From Adineta steineri (lineage: Eukaryota; Rotifera; Eurotatoria; Adinetida; Adinetidae): a stretch of DNA of 64,000 bases. Below the pieces are notes generated by a model. It was not told where the DNA came from. It did no database searches and saw nothing but the letters and a program-made list of their open reading frames with translations. Numbering within the stretch: position 1 is the stretch's first letter; each line of letters opens with the position of its first letter. The stretch spans positions 699,503 to 763,502 of the forward strand of contig CAJNOI010000020.1 of assembly GCA_905250115.1 (NCBI GenBank). The letters are read 5' to 3'. Positions 10,501-22,264 of this stretch are shown here, piece by piece. The translations under genes were made by a program, and so were the position numbers.

Positions 10501-13304
10501 CGACGTTGCATATATGTAACAAATATTTGACAATTATATGGCGTAAATGGACAAGGTGGTCGAAAGGAATGGATTGTATTTTCTAGATGTTCTTTATCAT
10601 GAAATTGAACACAACAATTATCATAGGAGCAGATGGTTTTACAATGACGATAAGCATTACAATGATCAGCTTGACTTTTTAAATATTCCATACATTTAAT
10701 TCCATATCGACAAATGGGTAAATGACGACAAGCAAATAAATGATCTTTAGTTGTATTTATACAATAATTACCATCTTTACACATATCAGGATGATCATAT
10801 TCATTTAAATGTTTTGGATCATTATCTGTACATTCACCACCATATTTACATTTACTATTATGTTGAAATGCAAACCTATGAACTTCATCATCCATATATT
10901 TACATGGTGATTCAGCACTTTGATAAGAACATACGTGTGGATGTGAAAATTCCTCACAATGTCGAGTATTTTGAAGATCATGACATTTTGATCCATGATG
11001 ACATGGAGATTTATGTACGATGAGTACATCACTAAGAGTTAATTGTCCATTCGAAGTTTTATTCAGAATACGATAGGGTCCGCTGACTCCGTTCATACGT
11101 AATATTGTTGGCGGATAAAAAATTTGATTATCCAATAACCTTTGAAAAGGAAGAAAATTTCCATTTGGATTAATCTTATTTCCAGTATTATGATCATCAA
11201 TAATAGCAAAATAAATTTCTTTAAAATATCCGGCATATTGAGTAAGAACAGATTTAAAAAGTAATGCAATATGTTCCGGGGGATTTTTAAAAGCACCACA
11301 ACCAAGAGCAGATAAAACTAAACAATCATGGTTTTGGTGATATCCAATAGCAAAAATACTTTCAATTTTCTTATGTGTATTAACAGCAAATTTGTTTTCT
11401 AACATTTTATTTTTATTCAATTCTGGATCTCGAAATGCTGCTATTGCTATCGAACAAACATTAGAAAGTGGCTTAATCATATAGGCATAACCTTCTTCGA
11501 TTTCTCGCTGTCGAAAGACAGTTATACCGGATGTATAAATAGCACCAAATAATTCCATTGGATAAAAACCACGATAACCAGTTGGTCGTTTAAATGCACC
11601 TTTTTCCGTACAAAAAAGTGGTTCGGATTGATCTTTATCCGCGACATCAAAATCAAGACTTTGATAATAATCAGATCGACGAAAAAGATTTTCTTCTTGA
11701 GCTCCATCACCTTTTCGATAGCCACCCCCTGGAGTAACTGCATTAGCCATATTCAATAATAATGGTTTATATCCTTGAGAAACTAATTTTTCATAAAGTA
11801 TAAGACAGTCTTCGTTAACCACATGAACTATGGTTGATTCATATGGAGTTTTAAAATCTGTTTGCATAATACATTTTCCATGGAATAATTTGGATCGATG
11901 ATCATATCCAATTGTTTTCAAACGTTTTAAATTCAATCTTATTTCTTGACCATCAACAATATATTTCTTTTTTCGAATAGTAGCAATCGTATTTAACATT
12001 ACTGTTACTCGTAATAAGTGTAAAATACGATCATATTTAGCATTTTGATTTCTCTGTTGTTGTGCTTTGTTAAATTGCTCAAGCCAATTTTGAGCATTCC
12101 ATTTATAATGAAGAATTGGATGTTGAGGATTATTGATAATTGTGGTTATATCTGGTTTAGTATCCAGCATTGATGTTTCATACCAATTTTCTGCACTAAT
12201 TTCACATTGATCTGGATTACTATCAATCGTATGTGGTTTGATAGTCATCGTCACATTATCAATACGAATAGCGCCAATTGCTAGACAATTCTCGTAACTA
12301 TCGATACTATTAAGTTCAATAATAAGGTGATCATCACTGAGATAATGATTAAGATAATGACCTGCAAATAATTTATTCTGAAGAATACGATTGACATCAT
12401 AATCACGAGGAAAAGGAGAGACAATAACTCGATATGTAAGTTTGACTTTTTTCGAGAGATTTCGACCATCCAGGACGATAAAACCTTGACTTTTCCAATT
12501 TTTCGATAATTTTGTTGATAACACAACGGCAGTACTTGTTTCTTTATTATGCTGTACATAGAAAGAAGTGGAAGAAAGTTTACTTTCACCAATTTGTACA
12601 GCCACAGCGTTCGATAATTTCTCGTTATTTGTATTTGAAGGTAAATCTTCGAAAAAACAACAATCAGCACGTGGAAAAACTTTTGCGATAGTATTTCCTG
12701 TTTTGAAACTGGATGAATCAGCAACGGTGACAAGTTCCGTAAGAGTTGTTAAGCAAATGCGAAAAATGTTTGAAAATTGAGCAGAAATGGGTTCACAGAC
12801 ATATTGATCTGGTGTTTTATATACTTGCATATAACGACGAGAGATTTCATCGGTAGAAGGAATCTTCGTCATATTTTGATCTAATACAATGTAAGAGTCA
12901 AAATTGAGTTCATTGACAAACGAAATATTTATTCCACGTTCTTTATCAAATATCATCGAGGGAATTTCCGAAAGAAGATATCTTTGATCTTCTTTATTAG
13001 TTAATTCTACTACAGCAATACTGAGGTTTAAATAACATTTAATATTCTTTATTTTCATACGTCCACTTTTCGCAATACAAGTTTGAAGTTTTTCTTCCAG
13101 ATCACTTTCTGAATAGTCCATTGGTAGATCAGGTACATAGACGAATATATCTTGAGTAGTGGAAGTTGTAGTGGGTATACCATGTTTCTTAGCCGGTTTT
13201 ATATGTAGTTTAGTATCTGAGGAAGATTTAGAAGCAACTAATGGTTGTGGAGAAATTTTTACTCCGAAATCACTATCTTCATCACTTGACATTGTTAAAT
13301 TCAA
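7581..13304 (-). CDS. Giant PARG-domain protein with PBZ-like zinc-finger arrays
   Basis: About 1,890 aa in two exons: 7763-13304 and 7581-7711. The 51-nt piece 7712-7762 has GT..TTTGTAG ends and is a multiple of three, so it would also read through. Order: acidic start; RRM-like fold (about 53-130); microbial-type poly(ADP-ribose) glycohydrolase domain (about 430-740) with the catalytic GGG (about 526) and QEE (about 536) loop; a Cys/His array (about 770-1025) of C-x(4-6)-C-..-H-..-H units; a conserved block I cannot name (about 1195-1360, with HHGSYYGD and EYAAATEL); a second unknown domain; and a terminal array (about 1750 on) ending in CRYGDQCRSTKDPQHIAKYS, a good PBZ (poly-ADP-ribose-binding) finger. 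Family knowledge: PARG cleaves ADP-ribose chains and PBZ binds them. A chain-binding eraser is inferred. The near-lack of introns is unusual beside its neighbours. Confidence 0.82.
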   Translation of the reverse strand: MNLTMSSDEDSDFGVKISPQPLVASKSSSDTKLHIKPAKKHGIPTTTSTTQDIFVYVPDLPMDYSESDLEEKLQTCIAKSGRMKIKNIKCYLNLSIAVVELTNKEDQRYLLSEIPSMIFDKERGINISFVNELNFDSYIVLDQNMTKIPSTDEISRRYMQVYKTPDQYVCEPISAQFSNIFRICLTTLTELVTVADSSSFKTGNTIAKVFPRADCCFFEDLPSNTNNEKLSNAVAVQIGESKLSSTSFYVQHNKETSTAVVLSTKLSKNWKSQGFIVLDGRNLSKKVKLTYRVIVSPFPRDYDVNRILQNKLFAGHYLNHYLSDDHLIIELNSIDSYENCLAIGAIRIDNVTMTIKPHTIDSNPDQCEISAENWYETSMLDTKPDITTIINNPQHPILHYKWNAQNWLEQFNKAQQQRNQNAKYDRILHLLRVTVMLNTIATIRKKKYIVDGQEIRLNLKRLKTIGYDHRSKLFHGKCIMQTDFKTPYESTIVHVVNEDCLILYEKLVSQGYKPLLLNMANAVTPGGGYRKGDGAQEENLFRRSDYYQSLDFDVADKDQSEPLFCTEKGAFKRPTGYRGFYPMELFGAIYTSGITVFRQREIEEGYAYMIKPLSNVCSIAIAAFRDPELNKNKMLENKFAVNTHKKIESIFAIGYHQNHDCLVLSALGCGAFKNPPEHIALLFKSVLTQYAGYFKEIYFAIIDDHNTGNKINPNGNFLPFQRLLDNQIFYPPTILRMNGVSGPYRILNKTSNGQLTLSDVLIVHKSPCHHGSKCHDLQNTRHCEEFSHPHVCSYQSAESPCKYMDDEVHRFAFQHNSKCKYGGECTDNDPKHLNEYDHPDMCKDGNYCINTTKDHLFACRHLPICRYGIKCMEYLKSQADHCNAYRHCKTICSYDNCCVQFHDKEHLENTIHSFRPPCPFTPYNCQIFVTYMQRRSGETTTRYIENHCLQYSHVCPFGRLCTTKENGHFLTSIHIARQLCPDADQCRKLTDEEHLQSYSHPSIRDIRLFCRNPGFKCHHRSDNQHIRKYRHGANHDHLSVVPSSNFNSSINFARNQGAIIRSLNAFMDTSGMKRMQISQEILNWVRALQPVHRCSAPIFESILVLGHVMSRHFMELLKKPKHVAKAVLQHSRIRRILLEHNIPEVKQNVHELIKLLVQSEFANVGADGVLPVDADHDDNVKTVERRLKPPLDDHDIKVIHAWAVEIAQASIALTSKPMGIGYDVDKKLGTDKHIFSILGPHHGSYYGDIVISFKQEIMFHPDANFSIQAGTSFCSGKVYTQRPWWKDSGNEDKHIEDFHNAKLHCSVPRYEYAAATELVAITGLNKKSMDIDLDTIIQQWSTVDSHFVFEGHLPQLIPLDYIDNVYIPKNLFQTLKPEAQQSARAVFGNSLILTDHVIDLSLIQPGDLVPLDETRKPYREFILAKNREKILERMNAPQISRGIVITVPGTKFDDQIVIPITISQSYKLYCLDKSQAADHPEYTYIYWQVMSGDMMLTISNEKIQSSDKDQTNLRYLICYVAEKPSQATEDYHEMFSYLNDGHPLQHYNNMHTARFKAKSNVFYRGCNTDDFFTFCLKITYKTNEVTLSHAGPNGIYNHQKIYYRFDKSNLDLSRLDYIHVSGGSQDVPIRNLIIRHEELPQLHPAFDKEYKIDTSEIIRQRRLSVDHILPATYYGGEHRGKKDTSGSSKSRQIASVEPSLKVEKLSVFQRIRTALLCSSGTVTLPRPNLQDVSLLESATLPTCPNSIYCLQLADKDHANKYFHPCRFNELCQNKDKEPYLVHKHHNVPKCSDDKNCSDLINPVHRAQYRHTGLSDYLYPCRNQESCYDKSTSHRIRYFHGEEIPSFKSKIFFSRKIFICEIFFVENKTSGNVRGGNEKRRHLIPCRYGDQCRSTKDPQHIAKYSHPS

Positions 13305-15864
13305 TAAGTATTAAGATCACTAGAAAATAACAATGAAATTAAATATATAATGATAAAAAGAAACATGAGTAATTATTGTGAGCAAAACACTTCTCGGCTA
13401 ATATTTTTCTCAGAATTTAATGTGATTCAAAAATTTGATAGTTTATGTTTTATAGTTTTTATACAGACATAGAAGAATTACAAGTTGGTAATTTCCAAGT
13501 TCTTTTCAACAATGGTAGGAAGTACAGAAAAGAAAAATTTTGATATCAACAGCAAACTTACATGGTCTGGAAGAAAGAAGAGATGAAGTGTTGTCATCAC
13601 TTGACAACAGACAACACATAACAACAATATATTTTTTTTATATATCAACTGCCAAAGAATAATAAAGAAATGATGTATAGGGGAGCAATAAATTTATTCA
13701 TCGAAAAAATGATCTATTTTTAACATCAGTTAGCAGTTGTTTTTTACAATTTCTTTCGACTGAGGATGTGGGTATGAGTGGGTGAGATGTGGAGTGGGTG
13801 TGGATGTGAGTGTACGGGGGAAAAAGCCGTTAGTCGAATAACTTTTCGTCGAATAGATGACCCGCCGAAGATATTTCGTCGAAAGTCACTAGAGTAGTAA
13901 CACTTACAATTTATTCTTCTCGACGAAATATCTTCCGACGAAAAATCTTTCGACATTCGACGAAAAGTTATTCGCCAAGGGGTGTGGGTCTGTATCTGTT
14001 CGGTCTGGACACTCACACCCGCATTCAGTCTTAAGATATCGATGTAGAAAGAGTGGCAAACAAAATAAATAGTTCGAGTTGGTAAAAGTCTTTGTTTTCT
14101 TTTCAGCTGATAATGATATTATTCATCTTGAAAAGGTTTCTTCTCTGCTTGTAAAAGATAAGAACAAACCTTCATATACATGTCCGAGATAATATGACAC
14201 TTTCGAAAGAAACTTAAAAAAATATTCATTCTCTCTTTATGTTTTGCAATAACAAATAGTGCCTTTCTTTACCTATGAAACTTGCAACAAAAAGCTAAAT
14301 TTTCATAGTTCTCGTCGCAAAATTCGATCGAGAATGAATCAGTTCATGATGTCCAGAGCTCAGATTGCGATGATCTGGGCGTGGATGAAGATGTGATACT
14401 GATCTTACATCGACACTCGTGCCCATACCCATCATCAAGATGCCTTCACTAGTGAATATCTGGTGGCGTCAAAAAATCGTTTTTTCTATTAGGATGCTTT
14501 TTTGGGGGGATTCGGTAGAACCTTGTTTATTTTCATAATGAATGCTTTTTTTCTGTTCTGAACGCTGAATCAGTGCTAAAATGTCTGCACATAATTATCG
14601 AATTGTTAAAAAAATGATTAGCCATTGGTATTAGTCAATTTTGAGCAGAATATTAATTCAATATTGCCATATGACAACATCCGGACGGAAAGGTTAAGTT
14701 ATCATATAAGTAATAAAATAGTACAAGTCTGGTAATGGATGAATATTCTTGTTATTCTTTGTCGTCGTATGGAACATTTCGAAATGTGTGGCACAATAAA
14801 CATATATATTAGTTTGTTGATTTTCATTGATTACGTCTCTATACTTACAGTGTAAATGATAAAAGGATTCACAAATTACAAAAATAACGGTTCACTCTAA
14901 AAACTATTATCTGATTACGTTATCAAATGTTTAGAATAAAATGATGTTATTCGTTTTAATAAAATATTTTCTTCATTTTTTTTCTTTACAAACGAATGAC
15001 TCATAAAGGTTTTTTCCAAGTAAAAGAAGGAAAGAGAAAAATGTGAGACGTTACCATTCTCTTAATAACAAAGCGCATTATATGCGCACGTTGTGTGGAT
15101 TTTTTCTTTTTTTCAATGAATAGAGTATTACATCAAGTGAAGTAACGTTAGTTTAAATTTCTCTCTAAATACTTTCAATAGATCCTCGCATAAGAACAGG
15201 ATAACCTTTCCCTCTATTATATTTTAGATTGTAAAGTTATACCTGAATCGATTCAAACAGCAGTTGATTATTGTGACTGTAGGTATATTATCCAATATGT
15301 CTAGAGATATAAATATTGGAATATTCCCTCTGATAATGTTGAAACATTCCATGCGTTCTTCTATCATATATACATAAGGTTCTTTTTTTCCTTTCATATA
15401 TGTATGGCGTTAGTCACTATCGTGATTCTATAGATATATATATATACGCACACATACATATGTGTCATATTTCTCCCGTTTTTCTTTATCTCTTCGTTCT
15501 ATTCTCTCTATCGCTCGTATTGTTCTTATTCTTGTTGTTCAACAACAAACATTGAACGCCCGGTTCTACAAAAACTTACAGTGACAAACAGACTAAACAT
15601 GTATGTATATCTTTTCAATTTGCTCACATTTTTCTTAATATCGAAACCTGTGACTTCAGTCGAAGATCTATATATAATGAAACTTTTTATAGAATTTTCT
15701 ACTATGTCGATCGTCGTTCTGAAGTGTAAAATAGTTTATCCAAACCTGTTCGATAATGTCAAATGACGAACGGACCCATTAAATTTCTCCATCGGATAAG
15801 TTTATAAAATAATGTTCGACTCATTTCAGATATATCTCGTAGATTTAATTCGACTACGATAGCA
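13305..15864. other. Intergenic region, foldback element, no confident gene
   Basis: About 2.5 kb between divergently transcribed genes. It contains the nested foldback at 13757-14033 and a weak G/C-rich stretch near 14377-14435 (gggcgtggatgaagatgtg ... gcccatacccatc). The rest is AT-rich. 5' untranslated exons of the downstream plus-strand gene may lie near 15560-15830 but cannot be fixed. Confidence 0.55.
13757..14033. repeat. Nested foldback element with telomere-like ends
   Basis: The outer arms are G/T-rich on the left (gactgaggatgtgggtatga...) and C-rich on the right (...cactcacacccgcattcagtc). Inside lies a second inverted repeat: gaataacttttcgtcgaat near 13834 pairs with attcgacgaaaagttattcg near 13954, and gaagatatttcgtcga pairs with tcgacgaaatatcttc. 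The whole unit is about 280 bp and could be a small non-autonomous element. The open frame across it is an artefact of the repeat. Confidence 0.65.
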
Positions 15865-18800
15865 ATGAAACGTATTAACTGTTCGACTAATACATCATTC
15901 AACCACAATAATAGTGACAATGTTTCTAAACGCAAATGTATAGAAAGTAACACGAGCAATGGGTCAGATTGAAAATTATTATTTGCCTTGTTAAGATTAA
16001 TATTTCGTTCTTATTCAAAATAGAAATTCAACGATTACTGCAGTTGATGATAACGAATCGTGTTCAACAACATCGAGTAACAAAAGAATAAATATCAAAG
16101 AAAATATTTAAAACATTACTTTTTTAGACTTTATCGATCGTGTATTACCTCTAAAAGAAGATTCTAAAAGTGATTTCGAGTTTGTGGATGAACAATTCGA
16201 ACAACATATGGTTAGTTTATCTAAGAGAGATAAAAAGATCTGTTTTCAGTAGCTCGATATAAATATACATATGTATTCTGTCGTTCTATTTACTAGGCTT
16301 TTTTCAGAAATAATTCAAATATATTGTCAACAACAGCATTGAACAATCGAATGAATAACGATTTGAATTTGTTCACCATCAGTGCATTTTTGAATTTGGA
16401 AACAAAAGTTTATGGTGAGAACTGGACGATTCCATACAAACGTAAGTTAGACAATTATTTGATAATCTGAATAGATTCAGTGATCGAGATCGTTTCTTTT
16501 GTGTTTTAGGTGAAGAACCATTAGGTGAATGTCTTTTATCAGCTACTAAACTTGTTCGTGTTGGTAAAATAAAAATATTTCTCTGTTCATTTCTTTTCAA
16601 TCTATTCATCTAATCCAATAGGTACTGCTGATCAAGATGAATCTTGCAAAAAATTCATGGAAGTTCTTATTCCTGAAGTTTTTAAAAAAGTACGTCGTTT
16701 TTCTTCGTTTCATTCTCATCGAATTTCTTGTTTGAACTCGTCTAGTTACATTGTTCGTTTCATGTTAATCATTGGTCAAAGGAAGTACAACTGGGCATAT
16801 TTGAAATGACAAAATTACTAATCGATTTAATTGCTGCTCGACTTGCATATACACCAGTACCTGTTCAATTGCTTGCAACATTGGCTGTAATCTTCGATCC
16901 AAATTCTGTCTTTCACCGGAAACATAAAAATCAATCGTTTCAATCTTCTTTCTCTGATGAACAATTAAATGATCGTTTACTATCGTGTCCTTCATTTTTG
17001 TTGATCACTTCGAGTGATACACACGGTTGGCTTTGTCAAATTATTAATCGATTCGTCGAACAAAACGGAATTCAAAATTTGAAAGAACAATTTGAAAATC
17101 ATCAGTCATTAACTGCTTTGGTATACAAATAATCATATAAATTGTTAATATAACGTTCGTCGTTTTTAGGAATTCAATGCTCTACTAAGTCCATTTGCCA
17201 ATTGTATAAATTATATTTTGAAAGGAAAATATCGACTGCTATTCGGCAAAGACATTGATCGAATATTTAATTATATTGAAAATTTAGAAGAAAAAGATTT
17301 TCAAATTGAAGTTTGTATTGTTTCTTTTCTTTGTCTACAACTATAATATAAGTGTGAGAACTTTAGTCGATAAACAACACATTCGAACTGTTGTCCACTT
17401 TACAAAAACTTTGCTCAGTCGTATGGCCACATTGTCCTAAACATATTGAATACTTGCATCTAAATCTCATTTTACAAATGATTGCTCAAACAAATTTCAA
17501 TGCTAAAATGAATTCAATGACAGAAGTATGACAACTTTTATTTTTTCGTTAATATCACGACAGTCTGAATTTTTCTTTTGATTAGCTCGCTAAACTTATT
17601 GAAAATAATACATTAATCCCACATGATGTACTCTTCGCATATATAAGGGAAAATTCAATCCTATGGAAAGCACTTGAAGGTAAATTATCTTATAATAACA
17701 ACTTTTATCAAGTAAATAATCGATTATTGCACACAAATAGGAAATACCGATCAAATAGAATATATGAAAAAAGTTTGTATACTAATAGGTTTTGTTGCAC
17801 CACACTTTTTGAAAGAAGATGTTGAAAAATTATGGAAAATGCAGGTAGAGATCCTTCGTTATTGTGGAAGAGACATTAGTAAAATATTATTTATGCATTT
17901 AGAATGGTCACTCATCCTTCATCTTAGCTGCAGCAGCCAAATTCAATTTAGAACAGTTGAACAACTTAATTGATTGTATCGATGAAGTAAGTATTTAACA
18001 AATAGAGTAAGATCTTGAATTTTGTGGAAATTTCAGTCATGGAAAATACAAACGACGCCTATACATATGGAGTCTATCGTTTTGTTAGGTGAAATTGGTC
18101 TTACATGTGAAAAACAATCGACTGCTCGAGTAGGCTTATAAAAACTTTAGAAAAAAATAAAACAGGTTTATAATTTTGTCCTAGATCTTACAAGTTTTAT
18201 GGGATGCGACAATTACAAACTGTTTGAGTTCATCGATGCTCGACTGTTTCCTTAGTAGTCACTATCAAATACTTAGCATAGAGCGTCCGGAATACGAAGA
18301 ATTCAGACATGATTACAGTCTCAAATGCATAGAACTTGTTCAGCGAAAAGAATTTTGGCACGCACGCTCCGTCAAATATCTCAACGAAATATTAGGTCTT
18401 GATTCACCAAATAATCAAAAACTTATTAGTATCTTAGTTAACAAATATGATGTGATCACTGTCATGATTGAAAATCTTTCAAATATTCAACAGGATATGT
18501 GGAATAAGACGCAAGGTAGTGTAATGCCCGACACACTAGTTGATGGACATCTCTCACTCCAACAATCGACGAAAAATCATCTTGAACTACTTTCATTTCT
18601 ATTGAAAAGAGGCAATCTTTATCTGGTACTCAAACGTACCGAACAACTTTGGGATATCTTGATAACCAATGAACGAGCCACCACATGCGATCGTGAACTC
18701 GGTTTTAGCTGGTTTATAGATTGTGTGGGAGATATTAATCGTGAAACGCAAATTACTCTCTTTAAACAACGTATCTCGAGACTCAATCCAATTTATCTTT

Positions 18801-20902
18801 GTTCTGAAGGTTATTATGAAAAATATACAAGATCTAAAATTTCGAACGTCTTTTTTTCTTTAAGGTAATGCCTGCTTCAGACTATATTCCCAAAGATGCA
18901 ATGGGTTACGAGATTTAGTCTTAAATTCGAGCACATCATCGCTCGTAAGTATCTCATATAATTAGCAATTAAAAAGTTGAGAATTTTAAAGACATATCTT
19001 ATATTCTTTGTTTTCTCTATTACAGCAACCAATTATAAGCAGAGATTTAAACGCATTGATTCGCATTTATCAAGGTGATATAACAGCCGAACAGGTAAGG
19101 TTAAGTATTTTAAATTAATGAGATAGATTCATTCACTTATACATTAGAGCGATGTTATCGTTGTATGCTCATTATCAACGACTTTGCATGAAAGTGTTTT
19201 GAAAATCGGTGGAGATTTGATAAAGAATTCATTTGCAACTGAATACAAAAATAATCCAACTGCTCCTATCATTGCTATTGCAGCTAGTGGACAGCTAGTA
19301 GCGAAAACAGTTTACTTTCTTCCATGGAAACCTAATACAGATGTCATTAAATGCTGTGAATCAATTAGAAAATTCGTCTCAAATGCAATGGAAAAAGCAG
19401 CAAGTGAAAACTATAAAAGTATTGCATTTCCATCTATTGGCTCCGGTCGATATAAATGTTCAATCAGTCTTGTTGCTTGGACACTTGCTGATGAAGTTTA
19501 TCGTCAACTAGTAAAGTATCCCATGTCTGTTTCCTTTGTAATACTACCAAATAGAACGGACATTTACAACGAGTTCCAAAAACAAATTAACCTAATTCAA
19601 CAGACTTCAGAGATAAAATCTTTAGCAGTGACCATTGGAAAAGGAACGATTGAAGTTCAAATAGGTGATATAACAACGCAAAAAGTAAGTACTAAAAGAT
19701 GGATTTTCATCAATATCAAGTATATTTCTTCTCTATTATTATCGATAGGTTGATGTTATTATTGGAAACTCATCGTCAGATATTTTAAAGAAAGAAATAA
19801 TGAATGCGGCTGGTAATGATATTGAAATAGCGTATGCAAAAGAATATGAAAATAATCAAAAATCACTCCTACTCTCAATTCCATCTGGTAAACTGCCATG
19901 TAAACAAATATTTTTTATCAAATGGAATCCAGATAAAAATAAAGATGTCCTTCGACAATCAATCGTTGATTTTATATCGAATGTTATTCAGAATGTTATT
20001 TTGTATGAATTTACTTCAGTTGCATTTCCAGCTATTGGATGCGGACAGTACGGCTGTCTTACAAATATTGTAGTTAAGACGATGGTTAAAGAAATTAAGC
20101 ATCAACTTGCAATGAGAAATATACCATTAATAGTGAAGTTTGTTATTCAACCTACACAACAAACTATTTTTGATCAATTTTGTAATCAAATCTTGTCATC
20201 CCGAGAAGGTACGACATAAATTTCGGCAAAGATATTCACAGAAAACACTCTTCTAATTTTAATAGACTTTGGAACGTCAACCGATTATCAGCTACCTTCA
20301 ACATGGGAGCAATCAACGGGAAATAAATTACGATTTGTCGTATCAAGCAATAGTGCTGAATATAAATCGATTATCGCTGATTTCGATCAGACAATGAATG
20401 GAAAATATACTACAATAATACAAATCGAACGAATTCAAAATGAACGATGGTATGTACAATATGTAGCACATAGTAAAGAATTTCGACAACGGCTCCATAC
20501 AGATACTGAAAAGTGTTTATATCATGGTTGTCCTCAACAGATAGCAGACTTAATTATTGAAAACTGTTTTAATCGAAGTTTTGCTGGAAAACATGGTATG
20601 CTATTTTAACGTTACTTCATTCTATAGAATCTATCATTTTTATTTCTTAATTAGGTACAAAATACGGTGTCGGTGTTTACTTTTCATCATATGCCTCTTA
20701 TAGCCATAGTTATACTGATCCGAATTCGAATGCAGACCGATGTATGTTCATGGCTCGTGTGCTCATTGGAAAAGCAACTCAAGGAAATACTTCAATAAAG
20801 AGTCCACCTGTTGGATTCGATTCGACAACTGATGGGAAACATATTTTCGTTATCTATCATGATGCACAAGCTTTTGCTGAATACTTAATCACCTACAAAT
20901 AG
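15865..20902 (+). CDS. USP9X-like helical region fused to two macrodomains and a PARP domain
   Basis: Twenty exons: 15865-15962, 16024-16076, 16128-16210, 16297-16441, 16510-16563, 16622-16689, 16746-17120, 17170-17310, 17367-17525, 17586-17679, 17741-17844, 17903-17986, 18037-18129, 18185-18809, 18865-18944, 19026-19094, 19148-19684, 19749-20208, 20266-20595, 20655-20902. They sum to 3,900 nt, 1,299 aa, with no internal stop. Residues about 75-755 resemble the N-terminal ARM/HEAT part of USP9X deubiquitinases (LIENNTLIPHDVLFAYIREN, LGFSWFIDCVGD), but no ubiquitin-protease Cys/His boxes follow. Instead come macrodomain 1 (FPSIGSGRYKC loop), macrodomain 2 (FPAIGCGQYGC loop) and a PARP14/PARP10-like catalytic domain with LYHG, YASYS and HIFVIYHD. 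The H-Y-I type triad predicts mono-ADP-ribosylation. The exact start is uncertain. Confidence 0.82.
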
Positions 20903-22264
20903 AACACACATCTATCTTATGATCACTTTTATTTATGACGCTCACATTTTCTCGAAGTGCTCTATAAAAGAAATAAACTCCGTCAATTAATCTAGAACCA
21001 CGATGTGGTTTCCTGCGTAAGAGCAAAATATAGAGTCAAAAGCGATAAATCACTTTGAAAGGTTCACTCGTAAATGAAGGAATGGTCACTTTCATGTTTT
21101 TCATATCTTTCGAAACAGTGTAGTGTACAACTAAAAAGAAAGAAAATGTGGAACACGATGGCTTCATTTTTATCTGGTGCGTGTATGATATAAATTGAAA
21201 GATTCATAGAAGGCGGGTGTGGACGTGTGAGTGCATATGGATGAAGAGGTGGTGAAAGAAGATCGTCAAATAAATGGACGTGCAAAAATCGACAAAAAAA
21301 AGGTCTAAAGTTCATATCAAAAAAGATGTATTGAGTACATAAATATCATAATCATAAAAGTGAAAATTAATTTATTTTCAATAATTACAGCTAAATATTT
21401 ACAACTGGTAAAGAGTTCATTTAATTTTTTGATATTTTTTTTATTCTTCTTTCTTTAAACTTAAATGGTTGCTCATTTTTTGTTGTTTTAGAATTCTGTA
21501 ATATGTTTTTTATATTCTAGTTTTTTATTCATTAATGGAAGAATGTGTATTCGATTTTTTTTCGTTCATATTCGAGGCGATATATAAATTGCATTATAAA
21601 TTCAAATCATCATTGTATTATACTCAATTTTACTAGAGCAACTAATGTCTTGAATTAATCTTGATTACAGTTAGATAATTTGATTTTTTTTTTCAAATTT
21701 TAGTCAAAACGAAACGCTAACTTTTAAGTATTTCTAAGCAAACAGTATTTTATTTATTCATTTGATAGATAGGTTTTCAAAGAAAATATTGACTTAAAAA
21801 AGGTCAAGTGCAAATTCAACATACACCCAATAGTTTAGTTAATGTGTTTGAAAAAAAGACTCATTGTTTAGTCTATTCCTGTAGTATATTCCAGTTCAGA
21901 TTCAAAATTAATCATACCAATACCATTACAGATGTCTTTCTTTCAATACAAAAAACTATTTTTTTGAACATTCAATAAAATAAATATAAATTATTTTCTA
22001 ATTCTATTGTATACAAAAATAAAATTATATTATAAAAAAAAAATTTCGTATATGAAGAGGTCGCTATATAACTTAAGAGAGGCTTGATATCATATAAAAA
22101 ACAACAATCTATTGGTTTCTCATATATCAACCATACAAAAAAAAGCATCTTGCCCGAAGTATATCATTCGACCCTCCATTATTGATTTCAAATAATGATA
22201 CGATTAAAACCATAAAAATTTTCAACATGACGGTAAAATAACGAAACATTTATGAATATTTATC
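20903..22264. other. Intergenic, no gene seen
   Basis: AT-rich DNA of about 1.4 kb between two plus-strand genes. A single telomere-like run (gcgggtgtggacgtgtgagt) lies near 21212 without a clear complementary arm. No coding signal was found. Confidence 0.55.

Noticed and set aside
10751-11032. Overlapping small frames rich in His, Tyr and Ile on both strands
   Set aside because: Shadows of the Cys/His zinc-finger array of the PARG-PBZ gene.
13744-14016. 90-codon minus-strand frame
   Set aside because: It lies entirely within the nested foldback element.
15763-15864. An extra 5' coding exon for the USP9X-macro-PARP gene
   Set aside because: The only joining intron would be 30 nt, below what the other introns here show. 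It may still be untranslated leader.
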